Positions 34,650 to 45,498 of a stretch of DNA of 64,000 bases are shown here, piece after piece. Positions within the stretch are counted from its first letter, which is position 1. The number at the start of each line of letters is the position of its first letter. The notes under the pieces are model-generated. The model was not told the DNA's origin. It saw only the letters and a list, made by a program, of their open reading frames with translations, and ran no database searches. Origin of the DNA: Oasisia sp. SBJ-2009 (Eukaryota; Annelida; Polychaeta; Sabellida; Siboglinidae); assembly GCA_964017155.1 (NCBI GenBank), contig OZ024857.1:42147716-42211715 (forward strand), written 5' to 3'. The position numbers and the translations under genes were made by a program.

Positions 34650-35654
34650 TTGAGATTTACTTTACGACCTGAAAAAACCTAAAAACAGACAAGTGGCACC
34701 TATTTTCAAGCCACGACTGACACCTTTTTTGCTCTTTACTTCATTCTTTTACCCGTCGACCACCAGTCCACCCATATTTCTACCCGTCCACAACAGGTTT
34801 TACCCATCCAAATGACGGGTGAACGGGTCTCTGCATAAAGCTATGATATCAGCATGTGTTGGTAGCACAAGGAATACGTGTGTATTAAAATCCAACGAAT
34901 GTGGATGAATAAAGCGATTAACAGCATATAAGCTGAACAGAAACAAGTACACATGAAGTTAATTCAATGTGTATTTAAATATAATAATTTGGTAAACAAT
35001 GTTGATGTGTTATAAAGAAAGTGTACATCTAAATGTACTCTAAGTACTCTAAGACGTACTGAAGTATGCTGCAGCTTGTGAAGACAGAAACAGGTTGTGA
35101 AAGACGGCATTCAAGGTGCATTCAAGGCAGGAGGGATCATCGCCACAGATCATTTTCAAAACATAAATTCTATGTTTGTTGACAACGGAATCACAAGACC
35201 AGTTTCAAAGCAGTGCTAAAATCATTGAACAAAGTGAACAAACTTTGTTGTTAGGCCAAATAGCTTGCGTGTTGATATTTTTATGCTGTTATATGTATAG
35301 AGCCACTCCACTTTTACCATTGTTCGCCAATACATGATTGTACCCAGTTAAAAGTAGGTGTTTGTCCAATTGTTTCACCAAAGTCAAATGACTTAGTTGA
35401 TCAAATTACCCAGCTCACCGTTAATCTGAAATGCAATAGGTTTAAAGATGAAATTTAAGAGGGATCTTTAATTATGGCATGTATCCATGCTCTTATGTGC
35501 TTCCTTGTTACACTCGATGAAAACAAACACAAATATCTGCTTTGAAAATGATTAATGATTGGAGACAATGTGAATTACTATCGCCACTAGGGGGTGCCAA
35601 AGATTGTGGTAAATGACACGGCAGGCATGCACAGGATTAGTACGGACAAGCTAC
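34650..35654. other. Intron without recognised features
   Basis: AT-rich, no repeat family or exon recognised. A missing small exon, demanded by the phase break, could be hidden here. Confidence 0.4.
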
Positions 35655-35756
35655 CTTCGCACGTTCAACATTGTCAGTAGCATAACGCAATTCACACTCT
35701 TTCACAGCAAGTTCTCTGGATACTTGACAAAAGCTGGAGTTAACTGTCGTTAACAT
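35655..35756 (-). CDS. CNTRL: Centriolin-like exon
   Basis: A 102-nt, 34-codon, phase 0 exon with acceptor CTTTCAG and donor GTAGCT. Reads MLTTVNSSFCQVSRELAVKE and CELRYATDNVERAK. Confidence 0.65.
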
Positions 35757-36577
35757 CTGAAAGAAGTTGGTTCGCGTCACAAAAATTAATGACTGAATCA
35801 ACATCATTATCTAAACCAACCACATGACCTAGCAACCAGATCCATGAAAAAAGGGCACCAGAAACGTGCAGCTATGAGACATTCTGCTGTATATTTTGCC
35901 AACAATTTTGGCATTATAAAAACGTATATTTTACAGAAATATCTGTACGATAGTTTCAAATGTTTATCATGCAAGACTAAATTTTTTTTGTAATGACACA
36001 AAATAAGTGTTGTAACAAAAAGTTAATGTTAGGAATCAGAAATGAAGTATTCCCAGAAAAAAGTTTGTATTAGTTATGAGTGACATTAGTACTAAATGTA
36101 TAGTATGCATTAGTAGTTAAACATATATTAGTGATTACACATAATAATTGTTATTAGTAACAAATATTAGTGATGAAACAAATTGATAAAAACGTGCAGG
36201 TTTGTTTTTTGTATGGTCAGACAACTTCTTTTCCTCCTTACATCTGGTAAGTAGCTAAAGGCCAATAGTTTGCCAACATTTCGCCTTCAACCCATTTTTT
36301 TTATTTTTTTTAATAGTCATCAACACCAGCACAGAAACGTATGCATAATTGTATTGTGTTTTAATGCAAAAAATCCACTTTTGACAGTCAATTAAATTAT
36401 TTTCTGGTAGAACAATTAATTAAGCTAATGAAAATGAACTGACGAGACATTGCTAAGATAGATTTAGTAACATTGTTAGAGTTGAGACGAACACGGCTGA
36501 ATTGGTGCAAAGACGAATTAGTTGCTGTCAATATCTTATGATGTGTCAAGAGCATCTCATTGCTGGAGTCGACTTAC

Positions 36578-36651
36578 CTGCTCCAGTAGCTCCACTTGGC
36601 TCTCAGCTGCCTGTAGACTAGAGTGGAGCTCCTCCAGCTCACCAGTGTGCT
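36578..36651 (-). CDS. CNTRL: Centriolin-like exon
   Basis: A 74-nt exon with acceptor ACATTTCAG and a consensus donor GTAAGTCG. Reads HTGELEELHSSLQAAESQVE and LLEQ: a strong coiled coil. Confidence 0.7.
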
Positions 36652-36879
36652 CTGAAATGTTTCGCCACAAAAACTCACGAGTCTGTTTGGAAATATTCGG
36701 GCTGAAATATGTTACAAACTGTCAAAGTGACATGTCTATAATAACAATCACATCTGTAGCAAAATATATAAAATAATACACTGTATGTATATTAAGCACC
36801 AATTTGCAGATTACAATATAAAAATAATACAGTGCATAGCTACTAATATTCAATAATAATGATGGATCTCACTTAATTA

Positions 36880-37243
36880 TTTTTACAATATCAGTGACAA
36901 TATATGTCACCTACACTTAGTTTTAGTGACAATATCTCACATGCACTTTGTTTTACACTATCAGTGAAGATATCTCACCTCCAATTTGTTTTACAATATC
37001 AGTGAAGATATCTCATCTTCAAGTGTTTCACGATATCAGTGAAGATATCTCACATACATTTAGTTATACAATATCAGTGAAGGTATCTCACATACATTTA
37101 GTTTTACAATATCAGTGAAGATATCTCACATACATTTAGTTTTACGATATCGGAGAATATATATCACATACATTTAGTTTCACAATATCAGTGAAGATAT
37201 CTCACATACATTTAGTTTTACAATATCAGTGAAGGTATCTCAC
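36880..37243. repeat. Repeat of about 40 bp, ACAATATCAGTGAAGATATC
   Basis: Eight to nine imperfect units with TCACATACATTTAGTTTT. The array is split by the LINE remnant; one last unit follows at 37708-37750. Confidence 0.9.
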
Positions 37244-37588
37244 AAAATAATTATAGTTTTTTATATAGCGTTAATTCCCGCAAGGCGGATCGATGCGCTG
37301 CACAAGAGATATACTAAATGTATATTAATAAATAGTAATATAAATTATATAAATTAATATAAATCATATTACTTTTTGGTTTTAAGATGCACTAGTAAAC
37401 CTTTGTATGTAAATTAAATAAATAAATTAAAAATAAATTATACACTGTTTTTAAGATGTATAGTACTAAAACTTGGTATGTAAATTATATAAATTAATCT
37501 GAAATTAAAACCTTTACTAAAACTCTGTATGTAAATTTATATATAGAGATTTAGATATATAGGTTTAGATATATATATATATATATAG

Positions 37589-37646
<58 letters not shown>

Positions 37647-37712
37647 TAATCTAAAACATAAACACTGATTAAAACGTGTATGACATTAAAAATAAATTCT
37701 TAAGCAATGCAC
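37244..37712 (-). mobile_element. LINE 3' UTR fragment, inverted relative to 19058-19646
   Basis: The reverse complement of 19200-19620 matches closely, including GCGTTAATTCCCGC near the 3' end and an internal (TA)n (37567-37640). It lies inside the tandem array at 36880-37750, which gives its insertion limits. It contains only 3' UTR. Confidence 0.85.
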
Positions 37713-37750
37713 ATACATTTAGTGTTACAATATCAGTGAAGGTGTCTCAC

Positions 37751-37909
37751 CATGTACACTGGCCCTGACTGTGGTCAGGTCCCTATCCACAGCCCCCTTC
37801 CTGTCCCTCCCCTCATCCAGGGCAGCCTCAATCTGCAGCAGCTCTCCGTCCAGACGCTCCAGCTTTAACCTTCTGCTCTTCACTGTCTCTGACAATCTGC
37901 TGCTCCGTT
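37751..37909 (-). CDS. CNTRL: Centriolin-like exon
   Basis: A 159-nt exon with acceptor TGTGGTTGCAG and donor GTGAGACAC. Reads RSSRLSETVKSRRLKLERLD, GELLQIEAALDEGRDRKG and AVDRDLTTVRASV. Heptad pattern throughout. Confidence 0.7.
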
Positions 37910-38012
37910 CTGCAACCACAGAAGAAAAGGGTTAAGAGATGTGGTTAAAATTGATCAGTATGTTCAAGTTGACTGAATCATCTCAATTTGAAGTTTCACG
38001 GTAAGTGTTAAT

Positions 38013-39180
38013 ATGACTGAGATCAGCCTCGCATGCCGGGGAGATCAGCCTCGCATGCCGGGGAGATCAGCCTCGCATGCCGGGGAGATCAGCCTCGCAT
38101 GCCGGGGAGATCAACCTCGCATACCAGGGAGATCACCTTCGCATGCCAGGGAGATCACCCTTGCATGCCGGGGAGATCAGCCTCGCATGCCGGGGAGATC
38201 AGCCTCGCATGCCGGGGAGATCACCTTCGCATACCAGGGAGATCACACTCGCATACCAGGGAGATCACCTTCGCATGCCAGGGAGATCACCCTTGCATGC
38301 CGGAGAGATCAGCCTCGCATGCCAGGGAGATCAGCCTCGCATGCCGGGGAGATCAGCCTCACATGCCGGGGAGATCAGCCTCGCATGCCAGGGAGATCAG
38401 CCTTGCATGCCAGGGAGATCACCCTCGCATGCCAGGGAGATCAGCTTCGCATCCCGGGGAGATCAGCCTCGCATGCCGGGGAGATCAGCCTCGCATGCCG
38501 GGGAGATCACCCTCGCATACCGGGGAGATCACACTCGCATACCAGGGAGATCACCTTCGCATGCCAGGGAGATCACCCTTGCATGCCGGGGAGATCAGCC
38601 TCGCATGCCAGGGAGATCAGCCTCGCATGCCGGGGAGATCAGCCTCACATGCCGGGGAGATCAGCCTCGCATGCCAGGGAGATCAGCTTCGCATGCCGGG
38701 GATATCAGCCTTGCATGCCAGGGAGATCAGCCTCTCATGCCAGGGAGATCAGCTTCGCATCCCGGGGATATCAGCCTTGCATGCCAGGGAGATCAGCCTC
38801 TCATGCCAGGGAGATCAACCTCACATGCCGAGGAGATCACCCTCGCATGATGGGGAGATCACCCTCGCATACCAGGGAGATCACCTTCGCATGCCAGGGA
38901 GATCACCCTCGTATGCCGGGGAGATCACCCTCGCATATTGGGGAGATCACCCTCGCATGTCGGGGAGATCACCCTCGCATGCCGGAGAGATCACCCTCGC
39001 ATGCCGGGGAGATCACCCTCGCATGCCGGGGAGATCACCCTCGCATGCCGGGGAGATCACCCTCGCATGCCGGGGAGATTACCCTCGCATGCCGGGGAGA
39101 TCACCCTCGCATGCCGGGGAGATCACCCTCGCATGCCGGGGAGATCACCATTGCATGCCAGGGAGATCACCCTCGCCTCA
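38013..39180. repeat. 22-bp GC-rich minisatellite, about 53 units
   Basis: Units of GCATGCCGGGGAGATCAGCC plus TC, with CCAGG for CCGGG and ACC for GCC variants. Long open frames in all three plus frames (up to about 400 codons) come from the repeat and have no other support. Intronic, between exons 37751-37909 and 39441-39653. Confidence 0.97.
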
Positions 39181-39440
39181 CCTTACTCGACTAAGAACAG
39201 CGAGTTATTTTTGTGCGTTGGCTTTCCCTTCCGCCCGACTGCCACTGGCCTACATCTGTTAGTTTGTCATGACAATTGAGTCAAACAAATTATTTATTGA
39301 CCACAATTAAATTCAAGACTTTTCAAGACTACTTTGTAAAATTCACGATTTCAAGGCCTTGAATTTGGTCCAATCAAATTCAAGCCTTTTCAAGACTTTC
39401 AAGGCCCCGTACGGGCCCTGCTGAAGTCACAAGACATCAC

Positions 39441-39653
39441 CTTTTCAGTTGGTGGACCTGACTGTGCAGACCTCGTGTAGACCAGCCGAACCTTCTCTCG
39501 CTTCAGTTTCGCAACAGCCATCTCAGCTGTCGTCCTCTCGGCTTCAAGCTCCACCAACTTGGCTCTAGCCTGCTCCACTTGTCGCTTCAGATGCTAGAGT
39601 TCTGTCGTCAACTCCTGGACGTCGCTCGTGTCACCCTGCAGCTCGCTGTCATC
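39441..39653 (-). pseudogene. CNTRL: Centriolin-like exon with in-frame stop
   Basis: A 213-nt, 71-codon, phase 0 exon with acceptor TTTCACGACAG and donor GTGATG. Reads DDSELQGDTSDVQELTTEL, then TAG (39594-39596), then HLKRQVEQARAKLVELEAER and TTAEMAVAKLKREKVRL. The heptads continue across the stop, so GAG-to-TAG or a similar change is likely. An alternative acceptor at the TAG itself would skip 20 codons but has no pyrimidine tract. Confidence 0.7.
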
Positions 39654-39717
39654 CTGTCGTGAAACACAACAACGTTTGATCTGTATGTGATTGTTTTCCT
39701 CGTGTGTTCTCAGTGAA

Positions 39718-40225
39718 ATGCTCCAATTACTGCTCCACTTACTGTTCCACTTACTACTCCACTTACTGCTCCACTTACTGCTCCACTTACTGCTCCACTT
39801 ACTGCTCCAATTACTGCTCCACTTACTGCTCCACTTACTGCTTCACTTACTGCTCCACTTACTGTTCCACTTACTGCTTCACTTACTGCTCCACTTACTG
39901 TTCCACTTACTGCTTCCCTTACTGCTCCACTTACTGCTCCAATTACTGCTCCACTTACTGCTTCACTTACTGCTCCACTTACTGTTCCACTTACTGCTCC
40001 ACTTACTGATCCAATTACTGCTCCACTTACTGTTCCACTTACTGCTCCACTTACTGCTCCACTTACTGCTCCACTTACTGCTCCACTTACTGCTCCACTT
40101 ACTGATCCAATTACTGCTCCACTTACTGCTCCAGTTACTGCTCCACTTACTTCTCCAGTTACTGCTTCACTTACTGCTCCAATTACTGCTCCACTTATTT
40201 CTCCAGTTACTGCTCCACTTACTCC
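39718..40225. repeat. 12-bp minisatellite, CTCCACTTACTG
   Basis: About 42 units with TTCC, CTTC and CCAG variants. A Leu/His open frame crosses it only because the unit is a multiple of three. Confidence 0.96.
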
Positions 40226-40816
40226 TCCACAAGAGCAATATTTTAAAATGAATCTCTCTATTTCTCGTCTACTCGTTAAATATTTTTAATATAAGAATAA
40301 ACATTTTTATAATACATAGCCTGCAGAAATATATTTAGTTAACCTGAGAAAGCATTCTCAGTTTTAATATTCCGACCATACAAAGTTCACGCTGTAAACC
40401 AAATTTTAAACATGGTTTATTGCAGAATAAACGCATGTATGCATGCAGAGCCATGCACACAGGACTACCTACACATGTATAACATAATTTTGTAGACTAT
40501 TTTAATGTAAAACATATTAAACAATGCAGTACCAACTCACAAACTTTACGTACATTTATTAACAACATTTTGACATTACTTCTAACACTAACATTAGTCA
40601 TGGTAAAAACCAATTCAAACATTAGAGGTTACCATAAAAAGTGCAAATACGTCTTCTTGCATTGCACCATGGGATTGTTCTAGACATCAGTACCATGCTT
40701 GATAAGCATGTTCACTTCAATGTTACTTTCTATTAATGCTTTCAACCAAACATTGATATAAAATGCATCAAACTTAGCATAAATGACTGGTCAGTGATAT
40801 ATAGATGACCACTCAC

Positions 40817-40882
40817 CCAGCTAAGATCCTGCTCTTTCAGTTTCCTTTTTGTCTTCAAATCGGTCAGTTTGTCTTTGACCAC
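40817..40882 (-). CDS. CNTRL: Centriolin-like small exon
   Basis: A 66-nt, 22-codon, phase 0 exon with acceptor GTTCTTCAG and donor GTGAGTGG. Reads VVKDKLTDLKTKRKLKEQ and DLSW. Confidence 0.62.
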
Positions 40883-40916
40883 CTGAAGAACACAGAAGGA
40901 GATATCAACACAACAG

Positions 40917-41243
40917 TGGTGAGCGGTGGTTGCGTGGTAGAGCGCCGGACTGTCAATCGAGGGGACGGTGGTTCAATCCCACCTACCGCCGTTTAAAAAC
41001 TTAGGCAATTTTGTTCACCCCACATTTGCCTGTGTCTTTCGGAAGAGACACTAAAAGTCGGTGGTCCCTTCTAACTGGTGTCTATGCCAGGGGAAGTAAA
41101 AGATCCCACACAGGGGGTAAATAAATGTGTAACCTGTAGTGGATTCACTAATTCTAGAGAAGGACAACTCAAAAAAACCAATGCCAATAATGGTCAGCAA
41201 GTTGACCGGTGGCCATTAATGGAAGAAGAAGAAGAAGAATATA
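40917..41243 (+). mobile_element. tRNA-derived SINE
   Basis: The head (about 40920-40990) has an A-box-like TGGTTGCGTGGTAGAGCG and a B-box GGTTCAATCCC at 34-bp spacing, so a pol III promoter is intact. A body follows with GTCTTTCGGAAGAGACACTA and GGGGAAGTAAAAGATCCCAC, a type of conserved central domain common in invertebrate SINEs, and a (GAA)n tail at 41221-41240. Inserted in a centriolin intron. No clear target duplication. Confidence 0.85.
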
Positions 41244-41322
41244 AGATGTCTACACTTTTTATTATGTACTAATATTAAAAATTGAGATAAAATTATGAAA
41301 TACCTCTAAGAAGATGTCATAC

Positions 41323-41472
41323 CTTAATTTCGAGCCTGCGACTTGCTATTTCCTGCTCAAGCTGCGTGTCAAGAGAGTCGAGTTGTCGCCGCCGTTTCTC
41401 CGTTGATTCCTGGAGCAACTGGAGCTCCGACTTGCTCCGCCGCAGCTCTCTGTGGAGCTGCTCCAGTTCCTC
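41323..41472 (-). CDS. CNTRL: Centriolin-like exon
   Basis: A 150-nt, 50-codon, phase 0 exon with donor GTATGACA. The acceptor AG at GTCAG is poorly supported by pyrimidines. Reads EELEQLHRELRRSKSELQLL, QESTEKRRRQLDSLDTQLE and QEIASRRLEIK. The Lys-Ser-Glu-Leu-Gln-Leu-Leu-Gln stretch resembles a remembered Lys-Glu-Glu-Leu-His-Leu-Leu-Gln of vertebrate centriolin. Confidence 0.68.
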
Positions 41473-41947
41473 CTGACTTTTAGTTATTGCGCAGGTGAAA
41501 AGCAAAGGTAGGTTCTTATATAGTGTGGTAACCAGTTTGTAATACTGCTCTGTGCTTTCCTGACAGAACATTCATCTGCACAGTCTTGGTCTTGCTAAGT
41601 ATTCAGCCATGCTAAAATTAGTGCAAAAAGATTGACCATTCACAATTGCCAATGGTATTCTTTCATACAACTAAGTGAATTCAGGCAATGTGGATTACAC
41701 AAAATTGTACAAGAGCAGTAGAATGATTATCTGATATTCTAGCCCCCATGTGCCCTAATATGACAGGATAACCTATCATCTAATGATTCTTTTAACAATT
41801 GTTATAAAGATGATTTTTTTAAACCGGACATGCTGAAATTATTAACATATCAATGAATCCAACTTGAGGCCAACCTAATTGACAACAGTATTATCCATGG
41901 TCACATTTGATCTTATTTGGTATGTCATGTGACACAAGTGCTCCTAC

Positions 41948-42074
41948 CTGCTGAGTTAATAAGGTCAGCTCAAGTCATTTCGTTGACAAGATGTCGTCAC
42001 TCTCCTGTGCTAAAGATAGTTTCTCTCTGCGCTCATTCTCTGCTCGGGAAATTGACGCTTCCATATCCGACAAT
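41948..42074 (-). pseudogene. CNTRL: Centriolin-like exon with in-frame stop, most upstream exon found
   Basis: A 127-nt exon with acceptor CTTGTTGCAG and donor GTAGGAGC. Reads LSDMEASISRAENERREKL and SLAQESDDILSTK, then TGA (41975-41977), then LELTLLTQQ. No exon of the remaining N-terminal three quarters was found upstream up to the NIDO exons. Confidence 0.6.
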
Positions 42075-43076
42075 CTGCAACAAGATCAGCTAGTTTCCCA
42101 CTGGGCTTGGCTAAAGGGTCCTCTGCCCAGAATTGGCCAAACAGTAATTTGTAACGGGAAGTCTACTGTCTAGAACGTGGGAAAGTTAAACATCAAAGGC
42201 TATTGCGGCTAAGTCTGTTCACCTCAGCAATATTGGCAATTGTTTTGAAACTTGAGGTTTTGTTTAACATTTGAACATGATGCAGGTGGAATCTTTCGAA
42301 TTGCGAGCATTGTTCCAGCTTAATAAAGCAACCAATCACGAACTAGTAGGCAGTAAATCTTCAACATGCATGTCGTAGTCATAAGAATGTAATACTAAAT
42401 GACAAACATAAAACCTGGGCGCTGGTACCCTTGCTATAAGCAACAAACATCTACATATTGATATTAAAGGTATATGTTTATATGACATTTACTGGTCTGA
42501 TTAGATTGTTAATTAAATAGATGTTAACCTCTTTATTAAGACTAAGCGTCTCATTTGAATTGTGTGAGATTTCTTTCTCTAAATGACCCTGTGTCCAATA
42601 TCAGATGGCCAGAATACAGGATTGATGTCAGCTTTGTTGTATCATCTATTTTATGTGTATATGTTTGTATGTGAGCGTGCACGTGCGTGTATGCTTATAG
42701 GTAGCACACTAACTTCGATAAGGAAGATAATATTCTAGAATATATTAACTCGCTCATTCATTCATTCATTCATTCGTTTGTTCGTTCGTTATAATCTTTC
42801 TTATCCACCATAGATGTCTAGCGTATCATTTCACCTTTGGACAACTCGAATATTTCTTATCGACTCTGAGATTCGTCAACCCTTTTGTCTTTCTGTGTTT
42901 CTGAGCTTGGTTTCTAAGAATTTAGTGCAATAAAAGTGACCTAGTTATTACAAAAAAATGTGACGTGTATAACTATATCGACAGGTGTGTATTTTGTTCG
43001 ACACCAATAATGACTACAACGAAAAAGAACATGGCTAAAACAAACGTCTAAGATGTCACAGGGCACGTGATGTTAC
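42075..43076. other. Intergenic or intronic, nothing recognised
   Basis: AT-rich. It has a short (ATTC)n/(GTTC)n tetranucleotide run at 42757-42792 and nothing else supported. Confidence 0.5.
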
Positions 43077-43227
43077 CTTTGAGTGAGAATCTTATACACA
43101 ACGTTGATACGTGTGGTCTTGAAATTTGACGTTGGCCATGATATTCGCCCTAGCGGAGTTACGAGGTCACCCCACGCCTTTCCACCGCGACTTGGCACTG
43201 TCACTAAATGTTTCTTGTTCTTCGCTG
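43077..43227 (-). CDS. Exon following the NIDO domain, first copy
   Basis: A 151-nt exon with a strong acceptor (TTGTCATTTGCTGCAG) and donor GTAACATC. Its start phase fits exon 43464-43629 exactly (GAAG plus CA gives Ala). Reads AKNKKHLVTVPSRGGKAWGD, then LVTPLGRISWPTSNFKTTR and INVVYKILTQ. The upstream ATG with a signal-peptide-like stretch (43294-43228) is intronic in this model. The domain is not recognised. Confidence 0.5.
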
Positions 43228-43463
43228 CTGCAGCAAATGACAAGAGGCACATTGTCGTGAATGCAACATAACTCGTTATAAACATCGTTGTCAAAAAATT
43301 TAATTATTTATAATCGCTGTAGTACTTGTTGTTTGACAAAACATATATCATTGTTTCTTTGTTCATCCTGTTGTAAAAATCGTTGTAAAAATGTTATTAT
43401 TTATTACCGCTGTAGTATTTGTTGTTTGACAAATCTTGTATAAGTGTTTCTTTGTTCACAAAC

Positions 43464-43629
43464 CTTCAGAACAAATACTCCGCTGGATACTGGACTTCGC
43501 GGCAAGGTCAACTCTGTAGATAAACTTTCCCCGTTGACGAATATTCGACTTTTTGGCTAGTTTGACGACACCAGACGTTCCAGAACCCGGTAGTATTGCC
43601 TTTGTCTTGTCACCAAAATATAGGCCAGC
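43464..43629 (-). CDS. NIDO domain exon c, first copy
   Basis: Reads GLYFGDKTKAILPGSGTSG, then VVKLAKKSNIRQRGKFIYRVD and AAKSSIQRSICSE. The G-F/Y-x-G-D, L-P-G-S-G-T, S-N, G-x-F-x-Y-R-V-D series is the C-terminal signature of the NIDO domain of nidogen, tectorin-alpha and mucin-4-like extracellular proteins. Acceptor ATATTTGTTAG, donor GTTTGTG. This is the only one of three copies with an intact exon end. Confidence 0.75.
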
Positions 43630-43639
43630 CTAACAAATA

Positions 43640-44185
43640 TATACAGATAAATACGTACAGCTGTACTTCAGTAAAACAGTATAATAGATCGGCCAGCAAT
43701 ATTGAAATACATTCTGAAATTAAGCCCGGTGTCAACATTCCTTATAAGGGGATTCTTTGAATTAAAAAAACTCGTAATGTAGGTAGGTACCTACGCATTT
43801 TTAATTAGTCCCGTTAACATAATCATTTCATGTAATCCTATGACTGCATTTTATTGCAAATTGATTCATTAATCACGCATAAACCGGAGAAAATAATATT
43901 TAACGAAACCTATACCTATATTATTGTGAATAATAGTAGTCTAATGGGAAATATTTGTTTGATTAAGGAACAAACGAAGTGTACGTATCACAAACTATTA
44001 CATTCCACATTCATAAAGAGAGAGGTTACCAGATCTACAGAAACACGTTGATGTCGAAACGTTGAAAATAAACGGTCACATGCTACGTCTACGTTTTGTC
44101 AGCCCATAAATAACCATTTTTAATAGAGTAAATGATTCCTTGCATTCGTACCTTGACCATGGTGACTAGTATTACCCCTCCATAC
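43640..44185. other. Intron of the first NIDO copy, internal deletion
   Basis: Its left part matches 45510-45790 and its right part matches 57870-58067, so in this copy everything between, including exon b, has been lost or was never there. Confidence 0.6.
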
Positions 44186-44485
44186 CTTAGGCCTAGGTCT
44201 CGTCGGCATACCAACGAACGGCACGTTGTACCATATTACAGTGACACTCTTCTTGGTTGAGTAGAACTTGTCGAACTTTCGCTTGATGTATTTGTCATCT
44301 ACTCTCCTTCTTCTTTTGTCTACACTCACTTTGGGAGCATATTTTGTAACGTTCATCTTGGTCGAAATATTCGCCCAGAACGGAGCCAAGACTGGCACTC
44401 CTACGTTTGTATCGGGCGGCAGATCTGGGGTAGTCACTTTTTTGGGTCTATTCGGCCTCAACACGATGTACCCGTTAGTACTCAC
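44186..44485 (-). CDS. NIDO domain exon a, first copy
   Basis: A 300-nt, 100-codon exon. Reads STNGYIVLRPNRPKKVTT, then NVGVPVLAPFWANISTKMN and further basic residues to RPRPK, donor GTATGG. NGYI followed by PVLAPFWAN is the N-terminal NIDO signature (xNGxIxF ... xPxIAPFWAD). The acceptor AG present in the other copies (CCTGCAG) is changed to CTGCTG here, which may disable the exon. Confidence 0.72.
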
Positions 44486-44665
44486 CAGCAGAAAATAAGA
44501 TATTTTATTAGAGTTGTCTGTGTGTGCGTGCGGGCGCGCGCACCCGCGCACGCACGCACAAACAGATAGTGTCCGCTACGTATATGTGCTTGTGAGTGTG
44601 TTTGTGTTTGTATGTGTACATATCAGTGTGTGCTTGTGTGTATGCATAGGTCAGTGTATGCTTGT

Positions 44666-44689
<24 letters not shown>

Positions 44690-44745
<56 letters not shown>
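44690..44745. repeat. (TG)n microsatellite
   Basis: TG run followed by TATG and TA runs to 44780, upstream of NIDO exon a. Equivalent tracts lie at 48955-49080 and 58570-58730. Confidence 0.95.
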
Positions 44746-44753
<8 letters not shown>

Positions 44754-44784
44754 TTGTTTATATATATATATATATATATATGTT

Positions 44785-45345
44785 GTTCAATCTTGTTCAA
44801 TCTTGTTAGACATCAGACCACCACCGGGCCTAGCAGTATTCTCCTTTTACCTCCGAGTAATTCGCATCTGGAATATGATCCAACGACACATTACTGAAAT
44901 AGAAAACCCCATAGTTTTTCAAGCAACAATCATCAACCTCCCTTTCACGACACCCAATCACCTAAATGGCCTGTAAAACAAACAAACAAACACTCACACA
45001 AACAAACAGAAAACTCAAATAAACAAACAAACATACTACCTAACGCATGCGCACAAGGTGCACTACATTACTCTTGCGTTAGCCCAAATTTGGGTCAGCA
45101 AAACACAAATCTACAACAACAACAAAATCGTGCTACCTGTCTGTGTTGCGTAGAGTTGCATAATCGAGAACAACGCAATGTTTGGGGCACAACGCCCACC
45201 TCTGATAAACTTTAAATCTATCGAGATATAGGGAGGGGTGCCCTTTGCCTAGGACATATGGAACATTTTGGTATAATCCACACATACACACAAACATGCA
45301 TATACGTGTATACATACATTGACAAACAAACAAACACTCGCAAAT
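44785..45345 (+). mobile_element. LINE 3' end (third lineage), plus orientation
   Basis: A plus frame gives SSILLLPP and, shifted, the typical C-terminal stretch with VIRIWNMIQRHITEIENP. A 3' UTR rich in AAACAAACA follows. The segment 44785-45345 is the inverted counterpart of 58755-59335 and 49140-49735. Confidence 0.65.
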
Positions 45346-45350
45346 ACTCC

Positions 45351-45498
45351 GCTGGATACTGGACTTCGCGGCTAGGTCAACTCTGTAGATAAACATTCCC
45401 CGTTGACGAATATTCGACTTTTTGGCTAGTTTGACGACACCAGACGTGCCAGAACCCGGTAGTATTGTCTTTGTCTTGTCACCAAAATATAGGCCAGC
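45351..45498 (-). pseudogene. NIDO exon c, unit 1 (truncated)
   Basis: Same NIDO C-terminal signature (PGSGTSGVVKLAKKSN, GMFIYRVD). After GGAGTATTTG the sequence switches to (GTTT)n and LINE-derived DNA, so the last codons and the donor seen in 43464-43629 are gone. Confidence 0.7.

Larger units (their letters stand above)
27411..42074 (-). pseudogene. CNTRL: Centriolin-like gene, C-terminal exons (probably decaying)
   Basis: At least 15 short exons on the minus strand run from 42074 down to a stop at 27411, nearly all bounded by AG and GT and nearly all phase-compatible. They encode a continuous coiled coil of about 540 residues. The last exons match my memory of vertebrate centriolin without gaps (MSRLAEVMECRRQ against a Met-Ser-Lys-Gln-Ala-Glu-Val segment near the C-terminus; LRELKDEIKT against a Leu-Lys-Ser-Glu-Val-Lys-Asp-Glu-Ile-Arg-Thr segment). 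Centriolin is a centrosome/midbody scaffold of more than 2000 residues; only the C-terminal quarter is here and no leucine-rich repeats are seen. Against function: stops at 39594-39596 and 41975-41977, a phase break at 34038, and loss of a conserved exon. Other long coiled-coil centrosomal proteins are the main alternative. Confidence 0.65.

Noticed and set aside
34018..34672. Frames of more than 200 codons rich in His, Thr, Ser and Leu
   Set aside because: Pure microsatellite translation.
38013..39180. CRISPR-like array
   Set aside because: Units follow each other without unique spacers, in a eukaryotic intron.
38013..39262. Overlapping frames of about 400 codons in three phases
   Set aside because: All come from the 22-bp array; no start context, no relatives, and intronic position.
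39691..40251. Leu/His repeat frame
   Set aside because: Translation of a 12-bp minisatellite.
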